A stretch of DNA of 64,000 bases. Source: Calothrix sp. PCC 7507. Lineage in GTDB: Bacteria; Cyanobacteriota; Cyanobacteriia; Cyanobacteriales; Nostocaceae. The translations under genes were made by a program, and so were the position numbers. The DNA lies in NCBI RefSeq assembly GCF_000316575.1, contig NC_019682.1, positions 4,648,001-4,712,000 of the forward strand, written 5' to 3'. A model generated the notes under the pieces. That model did no database searches. It saw only the letters and a list, made by a program, of their open reading frames with translations, and had not been told where the DNA came from. Below, in pieces: positions 44,601 through 52,904 of the stretch; within the stretch, counting starts at the first letter, position 1, and every line of letters starts with the position of its first letter.

Positions 44601-46129
44601 TTAGGGGCTGTTAGTGTGATTGTGCCAGCATTGCCAATATTGCCCGTTTGGATAAATTCGTCATAAGGGCTACCCGACGTTAACCAAGCTTGAGTAGAAA
44701 TTGTGGGGCTAAAATTATAATTACTGGCAATGTCAATGCGATCGCCTGCACTAATACTAACTCTTCCCCCGTTACCAACGCTAGCATCGCTAATTGAAAT
44801 ACCCGACAAACTACCTAAATTCCCTGTAGAAGAGGCATCTAAATCGCCTCTCATCTTCAAGCTCCCGGCAGAAATGTTAACTAGTATATCGCCACCATCC
44901 CCACTACTCCCAAAGTTTGCGTAAGAGTTAGCAGCAATGTTGCCGTTGATATTTATACCATTAGCCGCATTCAGCGTGATTTTACCTCCATTCCCAGCCC
45001 GAAAAAATTGGGAATACTTATCACTATACGAATATGCATTCAAATCCCCAGTCATTTTAATACTCCCAGTGGGAGCATTCAGGGTGATGCTCCCGGCATT
45101 CCCAGGATTACCAGTATTACTGAGTGCAGAGGAATCCAGAGTACCTTTAATATTGATATCGCCACGCTCTGCGGTGAGTGCAATTGCTCCACCATTACCT
45201 GTGTTACCAACATTCGTGAAAGCCCAAGAATTTAGATCGCCTGTGATGTTAATGTTATCTGTAGCCTTCAGGGTAATTGCTCCACCGTTACCTGCGTTGT
45301 CTACCCTAGCAAAAGCAAAAGAATTTAGATCGCCTGTGATGTTAATGTTATTTTTAGCATTTAGGGTAATTGCTCCACCAGGATTGCCAAAATAACCAGC
45401 TGTGGCGATATTTTTAACTGCTAGATTATTTCCCGAAATTTCAACTTGACCACTCAACGCAACTAAGTCTCCACCGCTGCTATCCACATCACCACCCACA
45501 AACCGCAAACTCTGTCCATCAGGAACCCTCAAACCAGTTAAGGGTGAACCGGCTGGGGTTTGACCGGCTGATGCAATTGAGTTATTGATAATGGATGCAG
45601 CTTTGATTTGATTAAACAAAAAAGCTGAAGGATTAATTGTCAACAAAGGTGAAGGGACATTTTTATCAGTCGCGCTGAAAAAGCCCAAATTGCCAAATTG
45701 CAATGCATTCGCCGTACTCGCCACAAACGAACCACCCACATCTAACCGCGCATTCTGTCCAAATATAATCCCACTAGGATTAATTAAAAATAGATTAACG
45801 CCACTCTGGGTGCGAATTAAACCATCAATTACAGATTGATTTCCGCCTGTTACGCGAGAGAGAATATTTTGGATATTGGGGTTACTTTGAAAAATTGCTG
45901 CTTCATTACTATTCAGATTAAACTGGCCAAAACTGTGGAATAAATTATTACCAACTGCTTGACCTGCGGCTTGGGGAATTACATAATCAGGCCCTGTTAA
46001 AGTTCCTGGAGTTCCTAAACTGCCATCTAGAGTGATGCTTTGGGCGAAGGCATCAGTATTAAGGTTGATCAGAAAACTACTGGTAAATAAGGTACTAATT
46101 GACACTAGATACTGCCAAAATCGAGCCAT
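41675..46129 (-). CDS. Two-partner-secretion exoprotein, copy 3 (largest)
   Basis: This 1484-residue secreted protein has a signal peptide MARFWQYLVSISTLFTSSFL ending DAFAQ, followed by the TPS domain (ITLDGSLGTPGTLTGPDYVI, GVNLFLINPSGIIFGQNARL). Residues about 230-700 are beta-helix turns with the unusual repeat ININGDL or INITGDLNS and A..NAGNGGAITL, not found in copies 1 and 2. The rest is the common GN(I/L)TI beta-helix, ending with the shared QGCTPKGKTASHF, GRGGLPLNPDEPLRGRAV module. I place the start at the ATG at 46129, which aligns with copy 2 (GGTACTGGTATGGC in both). The frame opens to 46207, but that extension is not signal-like. No TpsB is nearby. Confidence 0.92.
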   Translation of the reverse strand: MARFWQYLVSISTLFTSSFLINLNTDAFAQSITLDGSLGTPGTLTGPDYVIPQAAGQAVGNNLFHSFGQFNLNSNEAAIFQSNPNIQNILSRVTGGNQSVIDGLIRTQSGVNLFLINPSGIIFGQNARLDVGGSFVASTANALQFGNLGFFSATDKNVPSPLLTINPSAFLFNQIKAASIINNSIASAGQTPAGSPLTGLRVPDGQSLRFVGGDVDSSGGDLVALSGQVEISGNNLAVKNIATAGYFGNPGGAITLNAKNNINITGDLNSFAFARVDNAGNGGAITLKATDNINITGDLNSWAFTNVGNTGNGGAIALTAERGDINIKGTLDSSALSNTGNPGNAGSITLNAPTGSIKMTGDLNAYSYSDKYSQFFRAGNGGKITLNAANGININGNIAANSYANFGSSGDGGDILVNISAGSLKMRGDLDASSTGNLGSLSGISISDASVGNGGRVSISAGDRIDIASNYNFSPTISTQAWLTSGSPYDEFIQTGNIGNAGTITLTAPNGIKVTGSIDSSIYNDNDNDPNSNIDSKSNAISGNGGAVNLITSNGNIEIGSIRSNIFARFGNIGNGGNVNLNAPQGNIQVNGIFGIDSFSEVSFGNSSSGGAITLTALGDITVPYGFNSHSSAAAGNAANGGDIALTTVNGNTNLGGVNSYSLVNYVGNSGNAGTVTLTAPNGKIQTKDVFAFSVSTQSPLNPDGLSGKGGTIAVTAKNDITTGSLISYGGTESGNITVTTNGAFATANSIISTSTNGAGKSGNIEIRAQSVSLSEGTQVSTSTATQGKGGNLTIIAPEFVTLGGSSSEIVRFAYTQQGLFAAPGSGLPSGVKLSGYIPPLAFSRQFGDVNFPTGLFTQTSGQIPNAGNGGVITIQTGKLTIQDQGVIAATTFGTGKGGNIFVQANDIEMKNGSILTGVGPETTGNSGNIDIQTRSLSLNKGGVVQSLTLGAGNAGNIRVQASDAVTIAGVSPNSSSLSGLLSGTEGIDSGRGGNINVTTPQLRIFDKATLSARTLNSSRGGDIVINANTVEATGGGQMLTNTSSSGKAGDIAISATQEVKLSDLNSGLFARTQGAGVGGQVKIDTPLLKVINAGRISVATASQETSGVGGSVSVNAAQIIMTGDSNISAGTEGAAKGGNLTLQAYGNGDNLTVNFQDGAEISASTSSSGQGGNVLIKAPNSVTLQGNGAVSAGAISNGKGGNLTIETEKLTIKDSARATVSAPQGQAGNLTVTAKKINLNNGNITAETAITNGEEGANIKLQGLKLLLMQNGSRISAQARGTATGGNINIDADRGFVVAYPREDNDIIASAAFGRGGNIIITAERIFGLTEGKAILGNGTNDIDASSDFNSPGKVTLKTPDLDPSGGLTELPTNLVDVSQQIAQGCTPKGKTASHFISTGRGGLPLNPDEPLRGRAVITNWVTLDEGNQEIKAEITPQPTPQTIVEAQGWVINADGKVQLVASVPGGGGAIQSNSSCGVVTSP

Positions 46130-46215
46130 ACCAGTACCTTCCCAGAAAAAATTAGTGAATTTAAAAGCTAGATAAAAATAGAATACAACTATTAAAATGC
46201 ACTGCAAACTACTAA

Positions 46216-46221
46216 ATTATA
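46216..46221 (-). promoter_or_regulatory. -10 box of exoprotein copy 3
   Basis: CTGAAAGTATAATTTAGTAG on the minus strand is shared with copy 2. A minisatellite begins within about ten bases upstream of this hexamer, so the -35 region and everything upstream of it consist of 21-base repeats. Confidence 0.55.
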
Positions 46222-46228
46222 CTTTCAG

Positions 46229-46440
46229 GTGACGACATTAAGCCTTCAGATGACGACATTAAGTCTTCCGGTGACGACATTAAGCCTTCAGATGACGACA
46301 TTAAGCCTTCCGGTGACGACATTAAGCCTTTAGATGACGACATTAAGCCTTTAGATGACGACATTAAGCCTTCCGGTGACGACATTAAGCCTTCCGGTGA
46401 CGATATTAAGCCTTCAGATGACGACATTAAGCCTTTAGGT
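46229..46440. repeat. 21-bp minisatellite, 10 copies, upstream of exoprotein copy 3
   Basis: The unit GACGACATTAAGCCTTCCGGT starts at 46231 and recurs every 21 bases to 46420. Variants at the end of the unit are TCAGAT, TCCGGT and TTAGAT, and one unit has GACGATATT. Both strands are open in one frame (DDIKPSG on plus, MSSPEGL on minus) because 21 is a multiple of three, but neither frame has a ribosome site. A period of 21 equals two helical turns. It adjoins the -10 box of copy 3. Confidence 0.95.
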
Positions 46441-46480
46441 TAAAGCAATGATGAAGAAACTGGAATTTATCAAAAATTTT

Positions 46481-46543
46481 TCGTGTGTAAATGCATAGAC
46501 AAAAAAAACAGTCGTAAATAGCAACAGAAGAGAAGACTTTAAC
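46481..46543 (+). promoter_or_regulatory. Conserved intergenic element, copy 3 of 3
   Basis: AAATGCATAGACAAAAAAAA, then CAGTCGTAAATAGCAACAGAAGAGA, matches the elements at 24572 and 34745. Downstream is a ribosome site (TTGGAGAAATTAAC) and an ATG at about 46580, but the frame closes after 11 codons, so whatever gene it served has decayed or is non-coding. Confidence 0.6.
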
Positions 46544-47249
46544 ACCCAACGTTATCTCATTGTTTTTGGAGAAATTAACATGTCTAGGACTAGCTACACT
46601 TGTAACTCAAATTAACCCACTCAACTGGACTGACACGACTAAAATGATACAAAAAAAATGTAGTAGCGCGGCAACCTTAAAATGCTGGGCTGATACCATT
46701 TCACTTTAATTTAATGATACAAACACGTTGGCAAGCAAGGGCGCGGAGACCGCGCCCCTACGAGAAATCTGTTAATTTCTACCTTGCAAATTAAGTAGGG
46801 TCAGCAATGCCCACCAACACCATGATATTGTAGGCAATGCCTAGTAGTCTGTCAGGGTTGAAATGAGGGACTGTAGTGTGAGCGTCTCGCTCACGCGGGC
46901 TTTTCGGCCCGCACTACCAAAAACCCCTCAAAACAAAATTGACAAACCACTAGGGTGTTGACTCTGAGGGTTTTTAGCCCAAAATGCATCATCCAAAATA
47001 AAAGTCGTATTTAACGTTCTCATCAGGGCACGGCAGTGCCGATGCCCCTACGGTAAACACAAAAATTGCATGATCATTTTTAGCTAATTTCGTACAAAGT
47101 CAACAGCCTAGGCAATGCCCACTCTACAGATACGTTGTTTCAGACTTCAGACTTCAGATTTCAGACTTTATACTTCAGACTTTATACTTCAGACTTCAGC
47201 CTTTTTGCTCTACATTCAAAATTAGCGGCATCTATTTGGAGAATTAACT
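46544..47249. other. Repeat-rich intergenic region upstream of the CHAT-CHASE2 gene
   Basis: This gap of about 700 bases holds GGGCGCGGAGACCGCGCCCC (near 46740), AATGCCCACCA-type copies, a GAGCGTCTCGCTCACGC palindrome with GGGCTTTTCGGCCC, and CAGACTTCAGACTT/TATACTTCAGACTT short repeats at 47140-47200. I see no gene. Confidence 0.5.
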
Positions 47250-49637
47250 GTGAGCAAGTTAGTCATCTTAAAATTTGGAGAAGGTAACTTTGAGCAGGGA
47301 TTTCCTGTCACACTCCAAATTGGTGATGAAAATGCTCGCCCAACTATAGAAATTACAGGTGAGTTACCGCCACAGTTAGAAATTCCCCATTTTTATCACA
47401 ATTGGCAATCAATTTACCGTCGTCTCGATTTATCAGCACGTCCCATCGGTTTACCAAAGCAAGCAACGCAACCCCCAACTTTGGCAGATTGTGAGCAAGC
47501 ATCTGCAAAATTAAAAGTTAGTTTTAATACTTGGCTCTCTTCAGACTCTTTTCGCCCCATCCGCGAGAAATGGCTAGAAAAGCTGATGCCTACGGATAAC
47601 ATCCGGGTGCTTTTGCAAACAAAAAACCTGCAACTGCAAAAACTACCTTGGCATCTTTGGGATTTGCTGGAGCGTTATCCTCACGCTGAAATCGGACTGA
47701 GTGCTACTGTTTATGAGCAAGTTTCCCGGCTCTCAAACCAGACAAAAACAATAAAAATTCTCGCTATTTTAGGTAATAGTCAAGGAATTGATATCGCAGC
47801 AGATAGGGCAGTTCTAGAACAATTAACCAATGCAGATGTCACTTTTTTAGTTGAGCCAAAATGTCAAGACTTAACTGACCAATTGTGGGAACAACATTGG
47901 CAAATTCTCTTTTTCGCTGGACATAGTTCTAGTCAGGGAACAGGTGAAACTGGACAAATTTATATCAATCAAACCGAAAGTCTCAAAATTAGTGAGTTGA
48001 AATTCGCTTTAAAAAAGGCAGTGGAACGGGGGCTAAAATTGGCAATTTTTAACTCTTGCGATGGCTTGGGACTGGCGCGGGAGTTTGCCGATTTACAAAT
48101 TCCGCAATTAATTGTAATGCGGGAACCTGTCCCAGATTTGGTGGCGCAAGAGTTTTTGAAGCATTTTTTGTCGGCTTTTGCTCGTGGTGAATCTTTGTAT
48201 CTGTCGGTGCGAGAAGGGCGGGAACGGTTGCAAGGACTGGAAAAACAATTTCCCTGTGCTACTTGGCTACCTATTATCTGCCAAAATCCAGGTGAGATGT
48301 CGTTGAGTTGGCAGGAATTGGCTGGAGGTAGACATGAAGTACAAACGGCTACACTACTAAAACGTCGTCTGAATTTCTCCGTTATCCTCCTTACCAGTGC
48401 GGTCATGTCTGCGTTGGTGATGGGGATTAGGTATTTAGGAATAATGCAACCATTGGAATTACAGGCATTTGACCAGTTGTTGCGGCTACGTCCTCAAGAA
48501 ACACCAGATTCACGGTTGCTGGTGGTGACAGTGACAGAAGATGATGTGCAAGCTCAAGCCCAAGAACAACGCCGAGGTTCGCTTTCAGACAAGTCTTTCG
48601 GTAAACTCTTGGAGAAGTTAGAGGTTGATCAAGCAGCGGTGATTGGCTTGGATATTTACCGAGATTATGCTGTTGGCAAGGATTATCCAACTTTAGCTTC
48701 CCGGATGCGAAAAAGCGATCGCCTAATTTCAGTTTGTCAGGTGAGCAATCCCCAAGCCGGAAAATCTGGTGTCAAACCACCACCAGAAGTTTCTCCAGAG
48801 CGTTTGGGCTTCAGTGATATTATCCCAGATCCAGATCATGTGGTGCGTCGTCATCTGTTAGCGTTAACTCCTCCACCCTCATCTGCTTGTGCTGCGTCCT
48901 ACGCTCTCAGTGTGCAGATAGCATTACGATATTTGTACAAGCAGGGAATCCAACTGGAATTTATCGCCGGTGGTGTGTGGAAACTAGGGAAGCTCAAATT
49001 TAAACCCCTAGAAGGACACAGTGGAGGATATCAAAAAATAGATGCTTTAGCACATCAAATTTTATTAAATTATCGCTCCTCAGGCTCTCCAGAAGCGATC
49101 GCACCCCAAATTACTTTAAAACAAGCATTAGCCGGTCAATTGAATGCAGCTGCGGTTAAAGATAAGATTATCCTCATTGGCACAACAGCCGAAAGTTTTA
49201 ATGATTACTCTTTAACCCCCTACACTACCACCACAGGAAACTCCCAAGCCATACCAGGAGTGGTTTTGCAAGCACAAATGGTCAGTCAACTACTGAGTGC
49301 TGCTTTAGATGGGCGACCTCTATTGTGGACGTGGACATTATGGGGTGAAGCGATGTGGATTTGGGGCTGGTCTTTAAGTGGCAGTTTACTTGTGTGGTAT
49401 CTGCGACAATTAAGTGGAATAGCGATCGCCCTAGCACTCACCTGTCAGTTCGTTATTTTATATAGTATGTGCCTAGTCTTATTGATTATTTGGGGCTATT
49501 GGGTTCCCCTAGTTCCCGCAGCATTAGCCCTGATTGGCGGCGGCAGTATTGCAATGGGGCAGCCCTTCTCTGCGAGACGCTACGCGAACGACTCCGCTCA
49601 GGGCAAGGGGGCAGGGGGCAGGGAGCAGGGGGAATGA
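47250..49637 (+). CDS. CHAT-CHASE2 fusion membrane protein
   Basis: This 795-residue protein has a cytoplasmic CHAT caspase-like domain at about residues 120-350. The catalytic His is at about 226 in LFFAGHSSSQG and the Cys at about 270 in FNSCDGLGLA. A membrane helix follows at about 378-396, then a CHASE2 sensor domain outside the membrane (QAFDQLLRLRPQETPDSRLL, VIGLDIYRD, KDKIILIGTTAESFNDYSLTP). About three helices end the protein (WTLWGEAMWIWGWSLSGSLL and on). CHASE2 domains sense extracytoplasmic signals, so this may be a signal-gated peptidase. The start is GTG at 47250 after GGAGAATTAACT. The last 20 or so residues (FSARRYANDSAQGKGAGG) are encoded by an intergenic repeat. DUF928 follows 45 bases downstream. 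Confidence 0.9.
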   Translation: MSKLVILKFGEGNFEQGFPVTLQIGDENARPTIEITGELPPQLEIPHFYHNWQSIYRRLDLSARPIGLPKQATQPPTLADCEQASAKLKVSFNTWLSSDSFRPIREKWLEKLMPTDNIRVLLQTKNLQLQKLPWHLWDLLERYPHAEIGLSATVYEQVSRLSNQTKTIKILAILGNSQGIDIAADRAVLEQLTNADVTFLVEPKCQDLTDQLWEQHWQILFFAGHSSSQGTGETGQIYINQTESLKISELKFALKKAVERGLKLAIFNSCDGLGLAREFADLQIPQLIVMREPVPDLVAQEFLKHFLSAFARGESLYLSVREGRERLQGLEKQFPCATWLPIICQNPGEMSLSWQELAGGRHEVQTATLLKRRLNFSVILLTSAVMSALVMGIRYLGIMQPLELQAFDQLLRLRPQETPDSRLLVVTVTEDDVQAQAQEQRRGSLSDKSFGKLLEKLEVDQAAVIGLDIYRDYAVGKDYPTLASRMRKSDRLISVCQVSNPQAGKSGVKPPPEVSPERLGFSDIIPDPDHVVRRHLLALTPPPSSACAASYALSVQIALRYLYKQGIQLEFIAGGVWKLGKLKFKPLEGHSGGYQKIDALAHQILLNYRSSGSPEAIAPQITLKQALAGQLNAAAVKDKIILIGTTAESFNDYSLTPYTTTTGNSQAIPGVVLQAQMVSQLLSAALDGRPLLWTWTLWGEAMWIWGWSLSGSLLVWYLRQLSGIAIALALTCQFVILYSMCLVLLIIWGYWVPLVPAALALIGGGSIAMGQPFSARRYANDSAQGKGAGGREQGE

Positions 49638-49682
49638 CCAATGACAAATGACCAATGACAAATGACCAATGACAAATGACCA
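49638..49682. repeat. CAATGACAAATGAC short tandem repeat reaching the DUF928 start codon
   Basis: CAATGAC/AAATGAC heptamers run without interruption from the stop of the CHAT-CHASE2 gene to the ATG of the next gene, so that start codon lies at the edge of the repeat and no normal ribosome site is present. Confidence 0.85.
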
Positions 49683-50483
49683 ATGAAAAATAACATACAA
49701 TATATTACCGTATTAGCACTAACCTTGGTGCTAGAGATGAATTTTGGGAAGGCGATGGCGCAAGCGCCGACTTATCAGTTCGCCTCTCCAGTCAAGTTTG
49801 TGCCGCCACCACCTCCGCCCGACAGAGGTGCGGCAGGCGATCGTGGGAGTGCAGCTAGTCGTGGGTGTGCGACAAATAGCCAATCTCTCACGGCATTAGT
49901 TCCCGCATATGAACAGACTGTCAACCAAGAAAAAAGACCAGCTATTTCCGTCACCAAAGTCTGGGGATTAACAACCGCTGAACATTCAACCTTTTGGTTT
50001 TTTGTTCCTCATAACATCTCTGCAATTGCCACCACGGAGTTTGTTCTGAAAGATGAGTCAAATAAACCTGGTAAAACTATATACCGGACTTTAGTAACAC
50101 CTCCGCAAACACCAGGAATTGTCAGCATACACTTGCCATCAAGTACCGAGCCATTGGAGATAGGCAAGATGTATCACTGGTTTTTTAAAGTGAGAGTAAA
50201 ATGTGACCCACAACAACCAGCACAACTAGAGTATGTGGAAGGCTGGGTGCAACGAGTTAGTCCCAATCCCAGCCTTGCAGAACGCCTCAAACAAGCAACC
50301 CCCCAGCAACAGGTAGGACTTTATGCTGAAAACGGTATTTGGTACGATGCTCTCACCACTCTGGCAGAACTCCGCCGCGCCAAGCCTCAAGATGCAACGC
50401 TAAAGGCAGACTGGACAAGTTTACTCAACTCAGCAGGTTTAGAAAAGCTGACTACACAACCTCTTATCGACTGCTGCAAGTAA
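49683..50483 (+). CDS. DUF928 family exported protein
   Basis: This 266-residue protein has a signal peptide (ITVLALTLVLEMNFGKAMAQ), then a proline-rich linker and the DUF928 hallmarks: SRGCATNSQSLTALVP, TTAEHSTFWFFVP, PGIVSIHLP, IGKMYHWFFKV and ENGIWYDALTTLAELRRAKP. The family is cyanobacterial, probably periplasmic, of unknown role, and is commonly found beside CHASE2 and haemagglutinin-like genes. It is likely co-transcribed with the CHAT-CHASE2 gene. The ATG follows a heptamer repeat, so translation may be inefficient or coupled. Confidence 0.92.
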   Translation: MKNNIQYITVLALTLVLEMNFGKAMAQAPTYQFASPVKFVPPPPPPDRGAAGDRGSAASRGCATNSQSLTALVPAYEQTVNQEKRPAISVTKVWGLTTAEHSTFWFFVPHNISAIATTEFVLKDESNKPGKTIYRTLVTPPQTPGIVSIHLPSSTEPLEIGKMYHWFFKVRVKCDPQQPAQLEYVEGWVQRVSPNPSLAERLKQATPQQQVGLYAENGIWYDALTTLAELRRAKPQDATLKADWTSLLNSAGLEKLTTQPLIDCCK

Positions 50484-50531
50484 GTGGGAAAGGAAAGAAA
50501 CCAACCTAAAATTATTCCTAACTGTTAACTG

Positions 50532-51647
50532 TTAAAGTTGACGCAACCAACTTGCTTGTTCCCAGACAGCTTTGAGGGAAACTAGATTTTGGCGATTAAA
50601 CCAAAGTTTCCAAGCTTTGTGGACTTCTCCCTTAGCTAGTGCTTGCACCCCATCACTAACAGCGACACCGACATGTTGCATAACACTGGAGTCGCGATAG
50701 CAGTCAATCATGCACGCAGTACAGCCATCACGCACCCGCTGAGAATTATCAAACTCACTGATGTGACACATGGGTTTATCCCAGTTGTGACAGCGGTAGA
50801 GCTGAAGATGCCAATCTAGATAAAACAACTTCCAGCCACCAAGACAACCAAATTGTTCTGGTTCACCGCGTAAATGACGCTGCATATCTTCAATTGAGGC
50901 GGTAGGATTGACAACTGGAAAGTTGCTTTTGAGTGCTTTCACAGTCTCAAATAGCCCATCCAACTCCTCGGCAGTGTAATCCACTAAGTTAGACTCAGCG
51001 AAACCAAGATAAGAAGATGCCAGGGTGGTGAGTGGATAAGAGAAAGTCACACTATCAAATCCTAGGGACTCCAGGAATGGCGGCAATTGGGAGTAGTCGT
51101 TCACCAGTCGGCTCATGGTGACAGAGGCGGTAGTATGAATTTTGCGACGTTGAAAATGGGTATTAGCATCCCGAATGCGATCGCACACTCCCTTGAGTCC
51201 CCGGTTTTGCTCGTGTATTTGTGCGTTAGCTGCATCAATAGAGATAATCGCACTCACCAGCCCAGCATCAGCCATCTCGTCAATGCGCTTTGGTGTTAGC
51301 AAGGAACCGTTAGTTACTAACATCGGTGCCATACCAATACTAGATGCATGAGCAATCATCTCATTTAGCTGGGGATGAGCCATTGGTTCACCACCCACGT
51401 AGATTAAGAAATACACGCCATTGCGATAAAGAATCTCCGCCGCCTGCTTTGCGTCTTCCAGCGTCACAGTATGCCGCGCCTCCAATGGCATCTGATCAAC
51501 AGCAAAGCTACAGAACCCACAACGGGCATTGCATACACTAGTAATAGCGAATTGACACGTAGCCGGGCCACCATCCAACACTCCTTGTAGTGCCATTTGC
51601 CAGAGCGATCGCCTTTTAGCAACTACAACCGAGCTATTTTTAGACAT
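50532..51647 (-). CDS. Radical SAM protein of the hopanoid cluster
   Basis: This 371-residue enzyme has the radical SAM motif in ITSVCNARCGFCSF (Cys-x3-Cys-x2-Cys near residues 39-46), GGEP in FLIYVGGEPMAHPQ, and a cysteine-rich C-terminal part (YRCHNWDKPMCHI, DGCTACMIDCYRD) resembling a SPASM/twitch cluster site. It is transcribed after hpnA and hpnH and is a distant relative of HpnH, so a hopanoid or lipid tailoring reaction is likely, but no specific reaction can be named. It is separated from hpnH by a CAGTTAT array of about 50 bases. Confidence 0.8.
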   Translation of the reverse strand: MSKNSSVVVAKRRSLWQMALQGVLDGGPATCQFAITSVCNARCGFCSFAVDQMPLEARHTVTLEDAKQAAEILYRNGVYFLIYVGGEPMAHPQLNEMIAHASSIGMAPMLVTNGSLLTPKRIDEMADAGLVSAIISIDAANAQIHEQNRGLKGVCDRIRDANTHFQRRKIHTTASVTMSRLVNDYSQLPPFLESLGFDSVTFSYPLTTLASSYLGFAESNLVDYTAEELDGLFETVKALKSNFPVVNPTASIEDMQRHLRGEPEQFGCLGGWKLFYLDWHLQLYRCHNWDKPMCHISEFDNSQRVRDGCTACMIDCYRDSSVMQHVGVAVSDGVQALAKGEVHKAWKLWFNRQNLVSLKAVWEQASWLRQL

Positions 51648-51654
51648 AGTTTAC

Positions 51655-51706
51655 CAGTTATCAGTTATCAGTTATCAGTTATCAGTTATCAGTTATCAGT
51701 TATCAG
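51655..51706. repeat. CAGTTAT tandem repeat between the two radical SAM genes
   Basis: About seven copies of CAGTTAT are followed by TTCACTGTTTACTG-like units up to the hpnH stop. Confidence 0.85.
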
Positions 51707-51750
51707 TCTGTTTACTATTCACTGTTTACTGTTCACTGATAACTGTTTAA

Positions 51751-52767
51751 TTACTTCCCAAACACACTACCAAGGGCACGAGCCATGTTTTGTGGTTGCA
51801 TCGCATCCATTGCGGCGGTGGGTTCATAGCCGCAGTGAACCATACAATCGGCACACTTAGGATTACCACTAGCGCGTCCGTATTCACTCCAGTCAGTTTT
51901 GTCTAGTAGTTCCTTAAAGGTGGTGTAATAGCCTTCATTCAGCAAATAACAAGGTTTTTGCCAACCAAGGACACTGTAACTAGGGCTACCCCAAGGCGTA
52001 CATTCATATTCCTTCTCACCTGTGAGGAAATCTAGGAATAATGGGTTGTGATTGAAATTCCAGTTTTTGTCACCAGCTTTGTAGGGGGCGAGAATTTGCC
52101 GGAAGAGGGCGCGTGTTTGTTCGCGGTTGAGGAAATGTTCTTGATCTGGTGCCCACTCGTAACTGTAGCCAGGAGAAATCATCATCCCGTCAGTATCTAG
52201 GGTTTCTAGAAAGTCAAAGAACTTTTGCATTTCTTGAGGATCGCAACCCTCAAAGATGGTGGTGTTAGTAGCCACGCGGAAGCCTTGGGCTTTGGCGGCG
52301 CGAATCGCTTTCACCGCAGTATCAAAAACGCCTTGGCGATCGACACACTTATCGTGCCATTCCCGCAACCCATCTAGATGTACGCTGAATGTCAGATATG
52401 GGGAAGGTTGAAACTTATGCAGGCTTTTTTCTAACAACAAACCATTAGTACACAAGTAAATATATTTCTTGCGCTCAATTAATCCCCGCACAATCTCATC
52501 AATTTGGGGATGTAATAGTGGTTCGCCTCCAGGAATTGAGACAACAGGTGCACCGCATTCTTCCACTGCAGCGAAGCACTGTTCTGGAGTGAGGTTTTGT
52601 TTTAAGATTTCCACTGGATGCTGGATTTTGCCGCAGCCAGTGCAGGCTAGGTTACACCGGAAAAGAGGTTCCAACATCAAGACTAGCGGGAAGCGTTTAC
52701 GCCCTTTTAAGCGCTGAGTCACCAGATACTTCCCGATATCTATAGCTTGTTGTAGATTAACTGCCAT
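51751..52767 (-). CDS. hpnH: Adenosyl-hopene transferase HpnH
   Basis: This 338-residue radical SAM enzyme attaches a 5'-deoxyadenosyl group to diploptene, the first step of hopanoid side-chain synthesis. The N-terminus [20 protein letters not shown] and the cluster motif [17 protein letters not shown] are characteristic of Hpn[26 protein letters not shown] and the C-terminal Cys pair in [15 protein letters not shown] also match. I start at the ATG at 52767, with GAGGAG 11 bases upstream. The frame extends 30 codons further upstream without support. It lies downstream of hpnA on the same strand. Confidence 0.95.
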   Translation of the reverse strand: MAVNLQQAIDIGKYLVTQRLKGRKRFPLVLMLEPLFRCNLACTGCGKIQHPVEILKQNLTPEQCFAAVEECGAPVVSIPGGEPLLHPQIDEIVRGLIERKKYIYLCTNGLLLEKSLHKFQPSPYLTFSVHLDGLREWHDKCVDRQGVFDTAVKAIRAAKAQGFRVATNTTIFEGCDPQEMQKFFDFLETLDTDGMMISPGYSYEWAPDQEHFLNREQTRALFRQILAPYKAGDKNWNFNHNPLFLDFLTGEKEYECTPWGSPSYSVLGWQKPCYLLNEGYYTTFKELLDKTDWSEYGRASGNPKCADCMVHCGYEPTAAMDAMQPQNMARALGSVFGK

Positions 52768-52904
52768 GATTCCGAACACTCCTCTATAAAGTATTAAGTA
52801 TGAAGTCTGAAGTGTGAAATTAATTGCAGTCTCTGTAGGGTGGGCATTGCCCACCACATCAGGGTTTTGTAAGGCATAGCCCTACCTACTGCATACTTCA
52901 AACT

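Noticed and set aside
46212-46427. A 71-residue open frame of MSSPEGL/MSSSKGL repeats on the minus strand
   Set aside because: It is the translation of the 21-bp minisatellite. Both strands are open because the unit is a multiple of three; there is no ribosome site and no end domains.
46580-46615. Eleven-codon frame after the third conserved element
   Set aside because: It has a ribosome site but is too short to call. It is kept only as a sign that a gene once followed the element.
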